Below are positions 42,097 through 51,257 of a stretch of 64,000 nt of DNA, in pieces (the stretch's first letter is position 1; every line of letters begins with the position of its first letter). This DNA is from Paenibacillus sp. FSL R7-0204. Its GTDB lineage: Bacteria > Bacillota > Bacilli > Paenibacillales > Paenibacillaceae. Position numbers and translations under genes: made by a program. The notes beneath the pieces were generated by a model that saw only the letters and a program-made list of their open reading frames with translations, ran no database searches and was not told where the DNA came from. The DNA lies in the NCBI RefSeq assembly GCF_038002225.1, contig NZ_JBBOCA010000001.1, positions 6,138,001 through 6,202,000 of the forward strand. The letters are read 5' to 3'.

Positions 42097-44655
42097 ATGA
42101 AGAATTACCGTGCCTGTGCCGCTCTGGTACTAGGGATGATTATTGCCAGTACGCACCTGGCGTTATCCGCATCTGCGGCGCCAAGCAGTGTTACGGCAAA
42201 TAAGACGCAGCAGCAGAATACCAGCATCTTGGCACAATTACCGCCGGTTACTGTGGGAACCGGAGTCAGCGTGAGATTGACCGATGTGCAATTAGCCAAG
42301 GCCGATGGCGGCAACAATCTGACCTATACCCTGGTGTACAGCAATACAAGCAGCAGCACCTTTAAGCTATTCAACGTCTTTTCCAAGATTACAACCCCGG
42401 CGGGAGCATCACTGAAGAGCAGCCCCATTCCCGAGGATAAAAGCAAAGCTGAGGTTCCCCCCAAGGAACAGCTAACCGTCACCTACTATGTGAACGTCAG
42501 CAAGACGGCTTCACTTCAAGGCCTCTCCATCTCGCTGTTCGGCTTCGACTTCAGCGGCTCTGAGTACCAGAAGAAGCTGGGCAGCTTCACAGTCCCGGCC
42601 GCTTATACCCCTTATGTGCAGCAGGGTCTTAGCAAGCAGATTACGGTCAGCAACCTTCCGGTTAGCCTGAAGCCCGAGAGCCTGCAAATCTTCAGCTTCA
42701 ATCATAAAATCTATGCCAAGGTTGCTCTGAGCCTGACGAATCAAGGAGCCAAAGTACTCGCTGCACCCGGCCACCGGGTATTTCTTGAATCCTCCGGCGG
42801 CTCCGCATTTGAGCTGACGCTTGACAGTGCCAGCCGCGATTACAAGGTGCAGTCCGGTGAGAATAAGAAGATCTTTTATCTGGCGGAGCTCCCGGCTTAC
42901 ATACCGACCACGCGCATGTCGCTGCTGATCACCGGGGAGAATTCAGGGCTGAAGGCGGATCTGCCGGTAGTCTCCTTCCGTCTCCCGGAAGCAAGCTATC
43001 CAAGTCTTGAGGTGAATGCTTACGCGGTGAAGAAATTCGGGGTGAGCAGCAATACTATTGAGACCCAGTTGAAGCAGGCATCCGTATCCTCAACAGGCGA
43101 GAAGGCACTGTGGACACTGAAGCTGCGCATTAGGAATGCCGGCAACAAGGCGGTTACTCTGCCAGCCTATGAATTATCTGTAACCTCCAAGGAAGGCTAC
43201 TCCTTCCCGGTCAACAGCAAAGCGCTGGCCAGCCTCACCTTGAAGCCGCTTGAGGAGAAGATCCTGCAATTCTCTGCCGAAGTGCCGCTGAATGTGAACC
43301 AGAGTACGCTGAAGCTCCAGATGGTGGAGCCGGCCGCAGAAGGCAAGACAATCTTCCCTACAGCTATGTACAAGATTCCCTATTCCTTAGAGATGACCAA
43401 CTCCGTTGCTTCGGAGTACATCCTGGATAACAGCTTCGGAACCTTCGGTGCCGTACTGGAGTCAGTGCAGCGTATGCCGTGGACAACTGAGGATTTGCTT
43501 GTCGGCACCATTCGTATCCGTAATGTCAGGGATGCGGCAGTAACCCTCCCTGCTTTTACAGGGACCATCCATACAGGGCAGACCGCCTTGGAAGCTCCGG
43601 TTCAAGTCGTTGCAGCCGCCTCCAGCCAGCAGCTAGCCGCAGGTGCAAGCGCTGTGTATTATGTGATCGGCAAGCTCCCCTATGAGCAATCTCTGGACCA
43701 GCTTCGTATCGGACTAAATAGCGGGACAGGCGACACCACAGAGCCGTTCCTCTCCCTGAAAACACAGCAAGTTGTTCCGGGTATGTCTGCCTCAGGTGAT
43801 AATGCCACCTTCAAGATCGATACTGCAGGCAAGCGGGCGGAGGTTAAGGAGCGCCGGACCTTCATCTATCCCGGAGCAAGCCAGAACATTCTGTATACTG
43901 AGCTTGAGGTGAGCAGTCTTGAAGCCCGGAGGGCAGAGCTGTCCAGACTTGTGGTTTATTATAAGACACCGGACAATACCTATTATGAGGCAGAAGTCAG
44001 TCAATCTGTACAGGCGGCCGGTCCCAAGGGCAAGAGTCTGGTGAGTGTATGGAGCAAGCTGCCTGCAAGCATCGATGCCTCGCAGCTGACGCTTTTCGCG
44101 GGAGAAGGGGTTAGCGAGAACAAGCTGACAGCACCGGACGGAACGCCAACCGCCTATATTAATCCTAAGGCACTCACCCTTCATATTCAGACTCCGGCTG
44201 CACTAGTCACTCTTGGTAGCGGAGTGCCATTGTTCCCTTATACGTTTACGGTTACTCAGGCCACAGGTGCTGTGTCCGAGGGCCAGGATACGCTGAATGT
44301 CAATCTGACGTATACACTTGTCAAGGACAACCAGTATGATATGGGCGCTAATGCGCATAAGCTGGTCGTGCAGCTTACCGATCCTCTCGGCCAGACGCAG
44401 GAGAGAACGCTGGTGCCCGGGACGGATCTGGTGACAGGGAAATTCCTGGCCTATTCCATGACCCTTACAAGCAATGCCTATAAAACGCTCCGCAGCGGCA
44501 AATTCCTCGTAACTCTCTATGACGAGTTCCAGGGAGAGCGGATTCTCTTGGGCAGCCAGAGCTACAGCCTGACTTACATCCCTGCGGCCAAAGCCCCTGA
44601 AACTACCACTGCCCCGAAAAACGCGGCAAATCCAGATCCCGGAGGATCGCTATGA
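42097..44655 (+). CDS. Large secreted protein of unknown function upstream of an ABC exporter
   Basis: About 852 residues. Residues 1-30 form a signal peptide (positive KNYR, hydrophobic core, ASA-AP cleavage region). The rest is hydrophilic with repeated beta-rich stretches of roughly 100-150 residues, such as LTYTLVYSN near 75 and ALWTLKLRIRNAGNKAV near 340, resembling the Ig-like or COG1361-type folds of surface proteins; no catalytic motif is seen. The end is PATTAPKN-like and Pro/Ala-rich. Its stop overlaps the start of the adaptor gene by ATGA, so it is made together with the exporter and may be its extracellular partner, its cargo or a cell-envelope accessory. GGGAGG precedes the ATG at 42097, which I prefer to the ATG at 42079. 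Confidence 0.85.
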   Translation: MKNYRACAALVLGMIIASTHLALSASAAPSSVTANKTQQQNTSILAQLPPVTVGTGVSVRLTDVQLAKADGGNNLTYTLVYSNTSSSTFKLFNVFSKITTPAGASLKSSPIPEDKSKAEVPPKEQLTVTYYVNVSKTASLQGLSISLFGFDFSGSEYQKKLGSFTVPAAYTPYVQQGLSKQITVSNLPVSLKPESLQIFSFNHKIYAKVALSLTNQGAKVLAAPGHRVFLESSGGSAFELTLDSASRDYKVQSGENKKIFYLAELPAYIPTTRMSLLITGENSGLKADLPVVSFRLPEASYPSLEVNAYAVKKFGVSSNTIETQLKQASVSSTGEKALWTLKLRIRNAGNKAVTLPAYELSVTSKEGYSFPVNSKALASLTLKPLEEKILQFSAEVPLNVNQSTLKLQMVEPAAEGKTIFPTAMYKIPYSLEMTNSVASEYILDNSFGTFGAVLESVQRMPWTTEDLLVGTIRIRNVRDAAVTLPAFTGTIHTGQTALEAPVQVVAAASSQQLAAGASAVYYVIGKLPYEQSLDQLRIGLNSGTGDTTEPFLSLKTQQVVPGMSASGDNATFKIDTAGKRAEVKERRTFIYPGASQNILYTELEVSSLEARRAELSRLVVYYKTPDNTYYEAEVSQSVQAAGPKGKSLVSVWSKLPASIDASQLTLFAGEGVSENKLTAPDGTPTAYINPKALTLHIQTPAALVTLGSGVPLFPYTFTVTQATGAVSEGQDTLNVNLTYTLVKDNQYDMGANAHKLVVQLTDPLGQTQERTLVPGTDLVTGKFLAYSMTLTSNAYKTLRSGKFLVTLYDEFQGERILLGSQSYSLTYIPAAKAPETTTAPKNAANPDPGGSL

Positions 44656-45863
44656 ACGTCAAAAAAACCTTAGGTCTGTCAGCCGCAGTCATTGTCACTG
44701 CTGGAATTGTTGTGTATAGCTTATGGCCGGATAAGAACACACAGGACAGCCCTCCTGCTGCTCAGACTACTGTAGTGACCAAGGGGGATATATCTCTAAC
44801 CGTCAAAGGCTCCGGCACCGTGAAGGCCACGAATACTACGATCGTATATGCCAGGGACACAGGAAATGTAGCCAAGGTTCTCGTTAAGGAGAATGAACAA
44901 GTCAAGAAGGGTCAGATCCTGCTGACTTATGAGGGAGCCAATGTAGCCAGTAACTTAAGAATCCAGCAGAATACGCTCAAGCAATCGCAGAATGACCTGC
45001 TGGAGAAACAAGACCAGTACAAGAAGCTAATCATGGACGGTGCTGCTTTAACCGATGTTGATGCGGCAAAGCTGGCCATCGAGAGAACCAAGGATACCAT
45101 TACAGCCACATTGACCGAGCTTGCAGCACTCAAGAAGGATCATATCCCGCCCGCTTCCCTGACAGCGCCGATGGATGGAACGGTTACCAAGATCAGCAGC
45201 TCCTCAGGCGGGATGGTGACGAAAGGAGCCGAGGTCTTCTCCATAACGGACTACAAACATCTGAGCGCTACGATTAAAATTGACGAGCTGGACATCCCCA
45301 AGATTAAGCCAGGTATGTCCGCAGCCATTAAAATGGATGCCCTGCCCGCTAAGGCCTATCCGGCCAAGGTCACGCGGATTGCGGATGAAGGAACGGTGAC
45401 TAATGGCGTCTCCGTCTTTGAAGTGACCCTTCTGCTCACGGACTCCACCGGAGCCAGAGCCGGTATGTCAGCACAAGGAGTCGTTACTATTGAAGAGAAG
45501 AACCACGTTCTGCTGCTTCCCGTCGAGTCTGTGACCCAAAAGGATAAAAAGTATTATGTTCAAGTGCAGGACTCTGTGCCGGAGCAGACTCCCTCGCCCA
45601 AGGGCAGCTCCGCCACAGGAAGCCCTGCCATACCTCCGCCCGTTCAGCTGAAGCCTGTCACTGTAGGTGTGCATGATGAGAGCCGGATCGAAATCGTCAG
45701 TGGTCTGCGCGAAGGGGAACAGGTCATTGTCCCGACCATTATTGCTGCCAGTACGCCTGCTCCCGCAGCTCCGGGTCTGTTCGATATGGGTGGCGGTGGC
45801 GGTGACGAGGGCGGCTTCGACAACAGCGGCGGCGGTGGCAGCGGCGTAGGAGGGCCACAATGA
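44652..45863 (+). CDS. Membrane-fusion / HlyD-family adaptor of a MacAB- or YknXYZ-like exporter
   Basis: A 403-residue adaptor with one N-terminal membrane helix (about 8-25). The two lipoyl halves are recognisable (DISLTVKGSGTV, then LTAPMDGTVTKI after the coiled coil around residues 90-160), followed by beta-barrel and membrane-proximal parts (RAGMSAQGVVTIEEKNHVLLLPVESV). The C-terminus is a Gly/Asp-rich tail (FDMGGGGGDEGG). In Gram-positive bacteria such adaptors work with an ATPase and FtsX-like permease to export peptides or envelope stressors; YknX of B. subtilis is the closest functional model I know. ATGA overlaps join it to the genes on both sides. Confidence 0.88.
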   Translation: MNVKKTLGLSAAVIVTAGIVVYSLWPDKNTQDSPPAAQTTVVTKGDISLTVKGSGTVKATNTTIVYARDTGNVAKVLVKENEQVKKGQILLTYEGANVASNLRIQQNTLKQSQNDLLEKQDQYKKLIMDGAALTDVDAAKLAIERTKDTITATLTELAALKKDHIPPASLTAPMDGTVTKISSSSGGMVTKGAEVFSITDYKHLSATIKIDELDIPKIKPGMSAAIKMDALPAKAYPAKVTRIADEGTVTNGVSVFEVTLLLTDSTGARAGMSAQGVVTIEEKNHVLLLPVESVTQKDKKYYVQVQDSVPEQTPSPKGSSATGSPAIPPPVQLKPVTVGVHDESRIEIVSGLREGEQVIVPTIIAASTPAPAAPGLFDMGGGGGDEGGFDNSGGGGSGVGGPQ

Positions 45864-46555
45864 ACACAGAGCCCCTGATAAGGATTGAGCATATGGTCCA
45901 CGGATACATGATGGCCAAGGAACAGATGACGGTACTGAAGGATCTATCTTTTGAGATCCACCATGGCGAATTCGTTGCCATTATCGGCCCGTCCGGATCT
46001 GGAAAATCCACCTTGATGAACATGATCGGCTGCCTGGATATCCCGAATGAAGGGAGCTATTCTCTGGATGGACAGGATGTCCGCAGATTATCCGATAACC
46101 GGCTGGCCCGGATCCGCAATGAGAAAATAGGCTTTATCTTCCAGAATTTCAACCTGCTCCCTAAGTTATCCGCTGTCCAGAATGTGGAACTGCCCTTAGT
46201 CTACCGGGGCTTGTCACAACGGGAGCGTAGAACGCTGGCCGTTGCCGCCCTGGAGAAGGTCGGCCTGCAAGAGCGGATGCACCACCGTCCGAGCGAGCTG
46301 TCCGGGGGTCAGCAGCAGCGGGTTGCCATCGCCAGAGCACTTGCCGGCAATCCTCCCATTCTACTGGCAGATGAGCCTACCGGCGCACTCGATTCCAAGA
46401 CCGGAGAAGAGGTCATGCACATGATCAAAAGACTGAATGAACAGGGACATACCATTATTGTCATCACACATGACCTGGGCATTGCGGAACAAGCGAAGCG
46501 GGTCATCCGGATTCAGGATGGCCACCTGGTTGAAGATCGGAGAAATGACCAATGA
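45860..46555 (+). CDS. ABC transporter ATP-binding protein (MacB/YknY type)
   Basis: A 231-residue ATPase of the LolD/MacB/YknY group. Walker A GPSGSGKST (about 43-51), the Q-loop, signature [15 protein letters not shown], Walker B ILLADEPTGALD and the H-loop VITHD are all intact. Its partners are the adaptor and permease encoded either side with 4-nt overlaps, so the three form one exporter. The substrate cannot be read from the sequence. Confidence 0.93.
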   Translation: MNTEPLIRIEHMVHGYMMAKEQMTVLKDLSFEIHHGEFVAIIGPSGSGKSTLMNMIGCLDIPNEGSYSLDGQDVRRLSDNRLARIRNEKIGFIFQNFNLLPKLSAVQNVELPLVYRGLSQRERRTLAVAALEKVGLQERMHHRPSELSGGQQQRVAIARALAGNPPILLADEPTGALDSKTGEEVMHMIKRLNEQGHTIIVITHDLGIAEQAKRVIRIQDGHLVEDRRNDQ

Positions 46556-47724
46556 TTCTTGCTCAGAGTATCCGAATGGCGGTAATGAGTATCGTCGGCA
46601 ATAAAGTGCGTTCCTTCCTCACCATGCTGGGCATTGTCATTGGAGTATCCTCGGTCATCCTGCTGGTCTCGGTGGGGCAGGGAGTTACGGGTCAGATCAC
46701 CAGCCAATTCAGTGACCTTGGCACGAATCAGCTGACGGTCATTATTACCGGACGGGGGGCGGTCACTTCCCTCACGGCAGAGGAGGTTGCCGCATTTAGC
46801 CGGGTTCCCGGGGTGGATCAGGTTTCACCTACCATCAGCAGCAATGTAACCGCCAAATATCGAAACGTTCATACTAATGTCTCACTTGAAGGCATCACCG
46901 CAAGCTATGAGAAGGTACAGAACTTTCATGTGCAGTCCGGCCGCTTCCTGCTCGATATCGACAATGAATACCGGCAGAAGGCTGCCCTGATCGGAACCGA
47001 AACGGCGAAGAAGCTGTTTGGCGCCGACAACCCGGTGGGCCGTGAGATCCAGCTGAACGGTACCTCCTTCCAGATTGTAGGCTTGCTCCAGGCGAAGGGA
47101 ACCTCACTCAGCGGATCAAACGATAAGAAGATTCTCATCCCCTTATCCACCTCCGAGCGGCTGCTTCAGAGCAAGGGAATTCAGACTTTTACCGTCACTG
47201 CCTTGAGCGACAAGGATGTAGCGTCTGTGAAGACAGCTATCGGACAGATTTTGGACCGCAAGTTCCTCCGTGCCAAGGATGCCTACAGTGTGTTCGATTC
47301 CAAACAGATGCTGGATACGCTGAAGAAAACCTCTGGCACCCTGTCCCTTGCCCTAGCTGGAATCGCCGGAATCTCGCTCTTCGTTGGCGGAATCGGCATT
47401 ATGAACATTATGATAATTTCAGTGAACGAACGTACCCGGGAGATCGGCATACGCAAAGCCATCGGCGCCAAAAAAATAGATATTCTGCTGCAATTCATCA
47501 TTGAGTCGATGGTGCTCAGCACGATGGGCGGAATCCTCGGAATCGGAGCGGGATTAGGCCTAACCTGGCTGGTCGGCCAGTTGACTGCCCTTCAGGTTGG
47601 CTATGCCTGGAACATGGTGAACATTTCATTCCTCTTCTCGCTCTTTATCGGTGTGTTCTTCGGTATCCTGCCCGCCAGCAAAGCGGCGAGACTCCGGCCG
47701 ATTCAAGCTCTGCGTACCGATTAG
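46552..47724 (+). CDS. ABC transporter permease (MacB/FtsX type)
   Basis: A 390-residue permease with the MacB layout: one N-terminal helix (LTMLGIVIGVSSVILLVSVG, about 21-40), a large extracellular domain (about 45-260) and three C-terminal helices. The signature ERTREIGIRKAIGAKK precedes the penultimate helix. MacB-type permeases work by mechanotransmission and use a periplasmic or cell-wall adaptor, here the upstream HlyD-type protein. The gene ends 69 bp before the sensor kinase. Confidence 0.93.
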   Translation: MILAQSIRMAVMSIVGNKVRSFLTMLGIVIGVSSVILLVSVGQGVTGQITSQFSDLGTNQLTVIITGRGAVTSLTAEEVAAFSRVPGVDQVSPTISSNVTAKYRNVHTNVSLEGITASYEKVQNFHVQSGRFLLDIDNEYRQKAALIGTETAKKLFGADNPVGREIQLNGTSFQIVGLLQAKGTSLSGSNDKKILIPLSTSERLLQSKGIQTFTVTALSDKDVASVKTAIGQILDRKFLRAKDAYSVFDSKQMLDTLKKTSGTLSLALAGIAGISLFVGGIGIMNIMIISVNERTREIGIRKAIGAKKIDILLQFIIESMVLSTMGGILGIGAGLGLTWLVGQLTALQVGYAWNMVNISFLFSLFIGVFFGILPASKAARLRPIQALRTD

Positions 47725-47793
47725 CCGTGCTGCAGCAAGGATGTTATGATGGAAGAAAAGATACGATAAAATGTCTGCGGGAAGGAACCGGGT

Positions 47794-49236
47794 ATGACCA
47801 TTAAGCGGCGCTTATTCATCTCTAATATCCTGATGATTGTGATCCCCGTATGTATTTCCTTGTTCATTGCTTTTGTTAGTGTGTCCCTCCTGTTCAAGGT
47901 ATCAAAGCATGATAAGCAGGGCCCGTTCTATACCGGATACGATGATCTGGTTCAGTTGTCTGCCGAGCTGCTGAGGAACGGTGAGAAGCAGAAGCAGGAT
48001 GAACTCCGCCGCCAGATCGAAGAGATATTGAAGCCGGAGGACATGAGTCTGGCCGTTTACGATTCTGCGGCAAGGCTGATCAGCTTCAATTTTAAAGAGA
48101 CCCCGGAGACAGAGCAGCTGCTGCAGATCGTCAGCGCCATGGATGGACAAGGGTTCGCTTCTACCTCGAACAAGGAGGTCTTTGCTGAACAGATCCGGGT
48201 TAAGGGCAGAGCCTATACTGTCAGCATCATCGGCACGGCCTCGGACTATACGGACGGACAAGTCACTCCGGCGATGGTTACCTTCCTGATTCTGATCACG
48301 CTGGGGATCATCTCTGCGGTATTTATAACGAATCAATTTCTTACCCGGTTTGTATTCAAGCGGATCAAGCAGCCTCTGGATACGCTGGCAGACGGGGTTC
48401 ATCAGATCCGGGACGGCAATCTGGATGTTAGAATCCACTACGGGAACAAGGACGAATTCGCTCCTGTCTGTGAGGATTTCAATGACATGGCTATCCGTCT
48501 CAAGGAATCCCAGCGCCTGATCCAGAGGCAGGAGGAGAGCCGCAAGGAGCTGCTTGCCGGGATATCGCATGACCTCCGTTCCCCGTTGACCTCTGTCCGT
48601 GCGTATTCGGAAGGACTGCTGGATGGGGTGGCCACGACCCCTGAATCCCAGAAGAAATATATCACCATGATCAAGACCAAAGCAGAGGATATTGACCGGA
48701 TGGTCGGCAAAATTTTTCTTTTCTCCAAAATGGATCTGGGCGATTATCCCTATGAACCAGAGGTGCTGGAGGTCAATCAGGAGCTCCTCTCCTTAATCAA
48801 GGTCACTGCCGAAGAATACAGGGAGAAGGGGCTGGATGTAGCCATTGCTGCACTGGCTGCAGATGTGTATATTTACGCCGATCCGGCACAGCTCAGCAGC
48901 ATCGTGTTCAACATTCTGGAGAATAGCTGGAAATACAAGCTCGAGGAGCGTGTCCAGGTATCCATCCGTACCGAAGTACAAGGAAGCGATGTGTTCATCT
49001 ATCTGGAGGATAACGGACCCGGGGTGCCGGAAAATGCCCTGGATAAGCTGTTTGATGTGTTCTACCGCAGCGATCCTTCGCGCAATAACCCGACTAAGGG
49101 CAGCGGCTTGGGGCTGGCAATCACAGCCAAAGCCGTCAGCCGGATGGGCGGAAGTATTCAGGCGCAGCCCTCCCCCGCAGGGGGCCTGTGCATCATTATC
49201 ACACTGCCAGTGCTGGATAAAGGGGACTTGCTATGA
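47794..49236 (+). CDS. Two-component sensor histidine kinase
   Basis: A 480-residue membrane kinase: helix 1 (about 8-34), an extracytoplasmic sensor of about 120 residues, helix 2 (about 160-180), HAMP, then the dimerisation region with His259 in GISHDLRSPLTSV and an ATPase domain (ENSWKYK N-box, DNGPGV, SGLGLAITA). Its gene overlaps the response-regulator start by ATGA. Location straight after an exporter operon suggests it senses the exporter's substrate or envelope stress and controls that operon, a common arrangement in Firmicutes; the signal is unknown. Start at the ATG preceded by GGAAGGAACCGGGT. Confidence 0.93.
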   Translation: MTIKRRLFISNILMIVIPVCISLFIAFVSVSLLFKVSKHDKQGPFYTGYDDLVQLSAELLRNGEKQKQDELRRQIEEILKPEDMSLAVYDSAARLISFNFKETPETEQLLQIVSAMDGQGFASTSNKEVFAEQIRVKGRAYTVSIIGTASDYTDGQVTPAMVTFLILITLGIISAVFITNQFLTRFVFKRIKQPLDTLADGVHQIRDGNLDVRIHYGNKDEFAPVCEDFNDMAIRLKESQRLIQRQEESRKELLAGISHDLRSPLTSVRAYSEGLLDGVATTPESQKKYITMIKTKAEDIDRMVGKIFLFSKMDLGDYPYEPEVLEVNQELLSLIKVTAEEYREKGLDVAIAALAADVYIYADPAQLSSIVFNILENSWKYKLEERVQVSIRTEVQGSDVFIYLEDNGPGVPENALDKLFDVFYRSDPSRNNPTKGSGLGLAITAKAVSRMGGSIQAQPSPAGGLCIIITLPVLDKGDLL

Positions 49237-49925
49237 CCAAAGTATTAATCATTGAAGATGATAGTGCAATTGCAGCGATCGAGCGGGATTACCTGGAAAT
49301 TAATGATTTCACGGTGGAGGTTGCCGAGGATGGCATCACCGGGCTTGAGTTGGCGCTTGCAGGACAATTCCAGCTTATTCTGCTCGATCTGATGCTGCCT
49401 GGGGAAGACGGCTTCTCGGTGTGCCGCAAGCTGCGGAGCCAGCTCGATATTCCTATCCTTATGGTCACGGCCAAGCAGGAGGACATCGACAAGATCCGAG
49501 GCTTGGGGCTTGGGGCCGATGATTATATCGTCAAGCCGTTTTCACCAGGTGAACTAGTGGCCCGGGTCAAATCCAATCTGGCTCAGTATGCTCGACTTAA
49601 GGGCATGAGCGGTAACAGCACAGAGAGCCGGATCGAGAGTGGTCCGTTCATCATTCATACCTTATCGCACAGAGCCTATCTGCACGGCCAGGAGCTGGAG
49701 CTGAAGAAGAAGGAATTCGACCTGCTGCACTTCCTGATTGTCAATGCGGACATCGTCTTCAGCCGGGATTCCCTGTACGAACGGATCTGGGGCTTCGATG
49801 CCATGGGCGATAACGCTACCGTAGCTGTCCATATCAACAGGCTGCGCGACAAGATCGAGCAGGACCCCGGCAACCCGCGATATATCCAGACTGTGTGGGG
49901 AGCGGGATATCGTTTTCAGGTGTGA
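49233..49925 (+). CDS. OmpR-family response regulator
   Basis: A 230-residue regulator. The receiver domain has Asp9/Asp10, phosphoacceptor Asp52 in LLDLMLPGEDG, Thr in VTAKQE and Lys in IVKPFSP. The C-terminal winged helix shows KKKEFDLLHFL and VAVHINRLRDKIE. It is coupled by ATGA to the kinase and so is its cognate partner, probably controlling the exporter operon upstream. A stable hairpin follows its stop. Confidence 0.95.
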   Translation: MTKVLIIEDDSAIAAIERDYLEINDFTVEVAEDGITGLELALAGQFQLILLDLMLPGEDGFSVCRKLRSQLDIPILMVTAKQEDIDKIRGLGLGADDYIVKPFSPGELVARVKSNLAQYARLKGMSGNSTESRIESGPFIIHTLSHRAYLHGQELELKKKEFDLLHFLIVNADIVFSRDSLYERIWGFDAMGDNATVAVHINRLRDKIEQDPGNPRYIQTVWGAGYRFQV

Positions 49926-49931
49926 AAAAGC

Positions 49932-49962
49932 AGCCTCCGGCCCCTCCAAGGGTCCGGGGGCT
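49932..49962 (+). terminator. Stable GC-rich hairpin between convergent genes
   Basis: AGCCTCCGGCCCCT and AGGGTCCGGGGGCT pair at 12 of 14 positions around a tight loop, directly after the regulator stop and touching the stop of the convergent membrane-protein gene. There is only a weak T stretch (TATTT), so termination efficiency is uncertain. Confidence 0.6.
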
Positions 49963-50527
49963 ATTTGGAGCCTCGGTAATAAATCGCTGTGTACCAGCTA
50001 TATAGAGGACGCATCAGCAGCTTCCCGATTATGAAATATAGCACAGCCATAATCAGCAGCACTCCGTACACCACCGGCCGGTCCTGGCTATAGACAAAAA
50101 AGAGTATATCAAACTGATTCGTCATGTTAAGGTTATAGGTAACGATCAGCTTGCCCAGCAGCAGCATCCCGAACAGCAGGTAAAAGCTGACGCCGAGCAA
50201 AACGTGGATCAGCAAGATCCAGGGCCGGAAGGGTAAGCGCTTCCTGTCCGCTTTTGAAGACAAATAGTATGTAACAAGCAGTCCCGCAGCAGCCAGCGAA
50301 ATCAGCAGCAGATGATTCATCGGATGAAGAACATACATAAGCAAACCGTTCAAGGCAGCAAAGATCAGAATATCCGCCAGGATAGATTTAGTCCGCTCCC
50401 GGAGGCTACCCGCTTGAAGCGGTTCCAGGGACCCGGCCTGTAAGAAGTCTACGATCCATACGATCAGTAGCAGAATGCCGAACCAGACTAGCGTAACGGA
50501 AATGGGTATAAGATTGAAATACTGCAA
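49961..50527 (-). CDS. Hypothetical integral membrane protein
   Basis: 188 residues, mostly hydrophobic, with about five or six membrane helices: 7-29, 48-66, 70-87, 103-125 and 150-172 by eye. No motif I recognise. The start shown is a TTG with GGATGG about ten bases ahead; no in-frame ATG lies nearby, so the N-terminus is uncertain. It is divergent from the CPBP protease gene and convergent with the response regulator. Function unknown. Confidence 0.65.
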   Translation of the reverse strand: MQYFNLIPISVTLVWFGILLLIVWIVDFLQAGSLEPLQAGSLRERTKSILADILIFAALNGLLMYVLHPMNHLLLISLAAAGLLVTYYLSSKADRKRLPFRPWILLIHVLLGVSFYLLFGMLLLGKLIVTYNLNMTNQFDILFFVYSQDRPVVYGVLLIMAVLYFIIGKLLMRPLYSWYTAIYYRGSK

Positions 50528-50555
50528 CAGGAATGCACCATCCTTATTTTTCCTT

Positions 50556-50591
50556 TATTATAACACTTTCACCTATTATAACACTTTCACC
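50556..50591. repeat. Perfect tandem duplication of 18 bp
   Basis: TATTATAACACTTTCACC occurs twice head to tail just upstream of the ribosome binding site of the CPBP gene. It includes TATTATAA, which could be duplicated -10-like promoter material for that gene. It looks like a simple slippage product. Confidence 0.85.
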
Positions 50592-50612
50592 ATCTCAGGA
50601 GGATTAACATTC

Positions 50613-51257
50613 ATGCTATTACTGAAGTTATGCGCTATCGCTGTACTGCTGTCTTTTTCCTACCGGATCATCGAGCGGATTCTCGGGCTGGTCGCCAGGG
50701 CACAGGTGCGGTATACAATCTATTATTGGGGAGCCGCGTTGATTGCTGGAAGCGTTCTCTGGAGTGACAGTTATACGTTTGGCATGCCGCATCAGGTGAT
50801 GAGAGTGCTTCCGCTGTTCCTTATCATACTGCTTGTGAACCTGATCCTCTCCCGATCCTCCGGCTATAATCCAGTGGGCACCTATAATACGGTCAACTTC
50901 GTGCTGTGCTTCCCGATTTTTGAAGAGATTGCCTTCCGGGGGCTGGTTCTGCCCATTCTCGCCCAGCATCCGTCGCTTGGACAGCTCCATGCCACGGGAA
51001 TCATCGATGTCAGCGGCGCTATTCTCCTTACTGCGTTCCTGTTCGCCGTGTCCCATTTGCAGTATTACCGGCTGAACCGCGAGAGTATCCGGTTTATGCT
51101 GTTCGCGCTGAGCGGAGGGATCTTCTTCGGGCTGTTCGCGCAGGTTACAGAGTCACTGGTGCTGACCATTCCGCTGCATATTGCTTTTAACGGATCAGCC
51201 GTCTGGTATCAAAAAAAGAGCCACAGCTCCTCTACAGAGCCAGCGCCTCTTCCGTAA
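50613..51257 (+). CDS. CPBP-family intramembrane metalloprotease (CAAX protease/bacteriocin-processing type)
   Basis: About 214 residues with six or more membrane helices. The three family motifs are present: EEIAFRG near residue 111, FAVSHLQYY near 150 and HIAFN near 195, giving the Glu-Glu and His residues of the active site. Such proteins trim prenylated or peptide substrates or protect against bacteriocins; the target here is unknown. The open frame begins earlier (50475), but the ATG at 50613 behind CAGGAGGATT is clearly the start. The end overlaps the convergent HD gene by 26 bp. Confidence 0.85.
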   Translation: MLLLKLCAIAVLLSFSYRIIERILGLVARAQVRYTIYYWGAALIAGSVLWSDSYTFGMPHQVMRVLPLFLIILLVNLILSRSSGYNPVGTYNTVNFVLCFPIFEEIAFRGLVLPILAQHPSLGQLHATGIIDVSGAILLTAFLFAVSHLQYYRLNRESIRFMLFALSGGIFFGLFAQVTESLVLTIPLHIAFNGSAVWYQKKSHSSSTEPAPLP

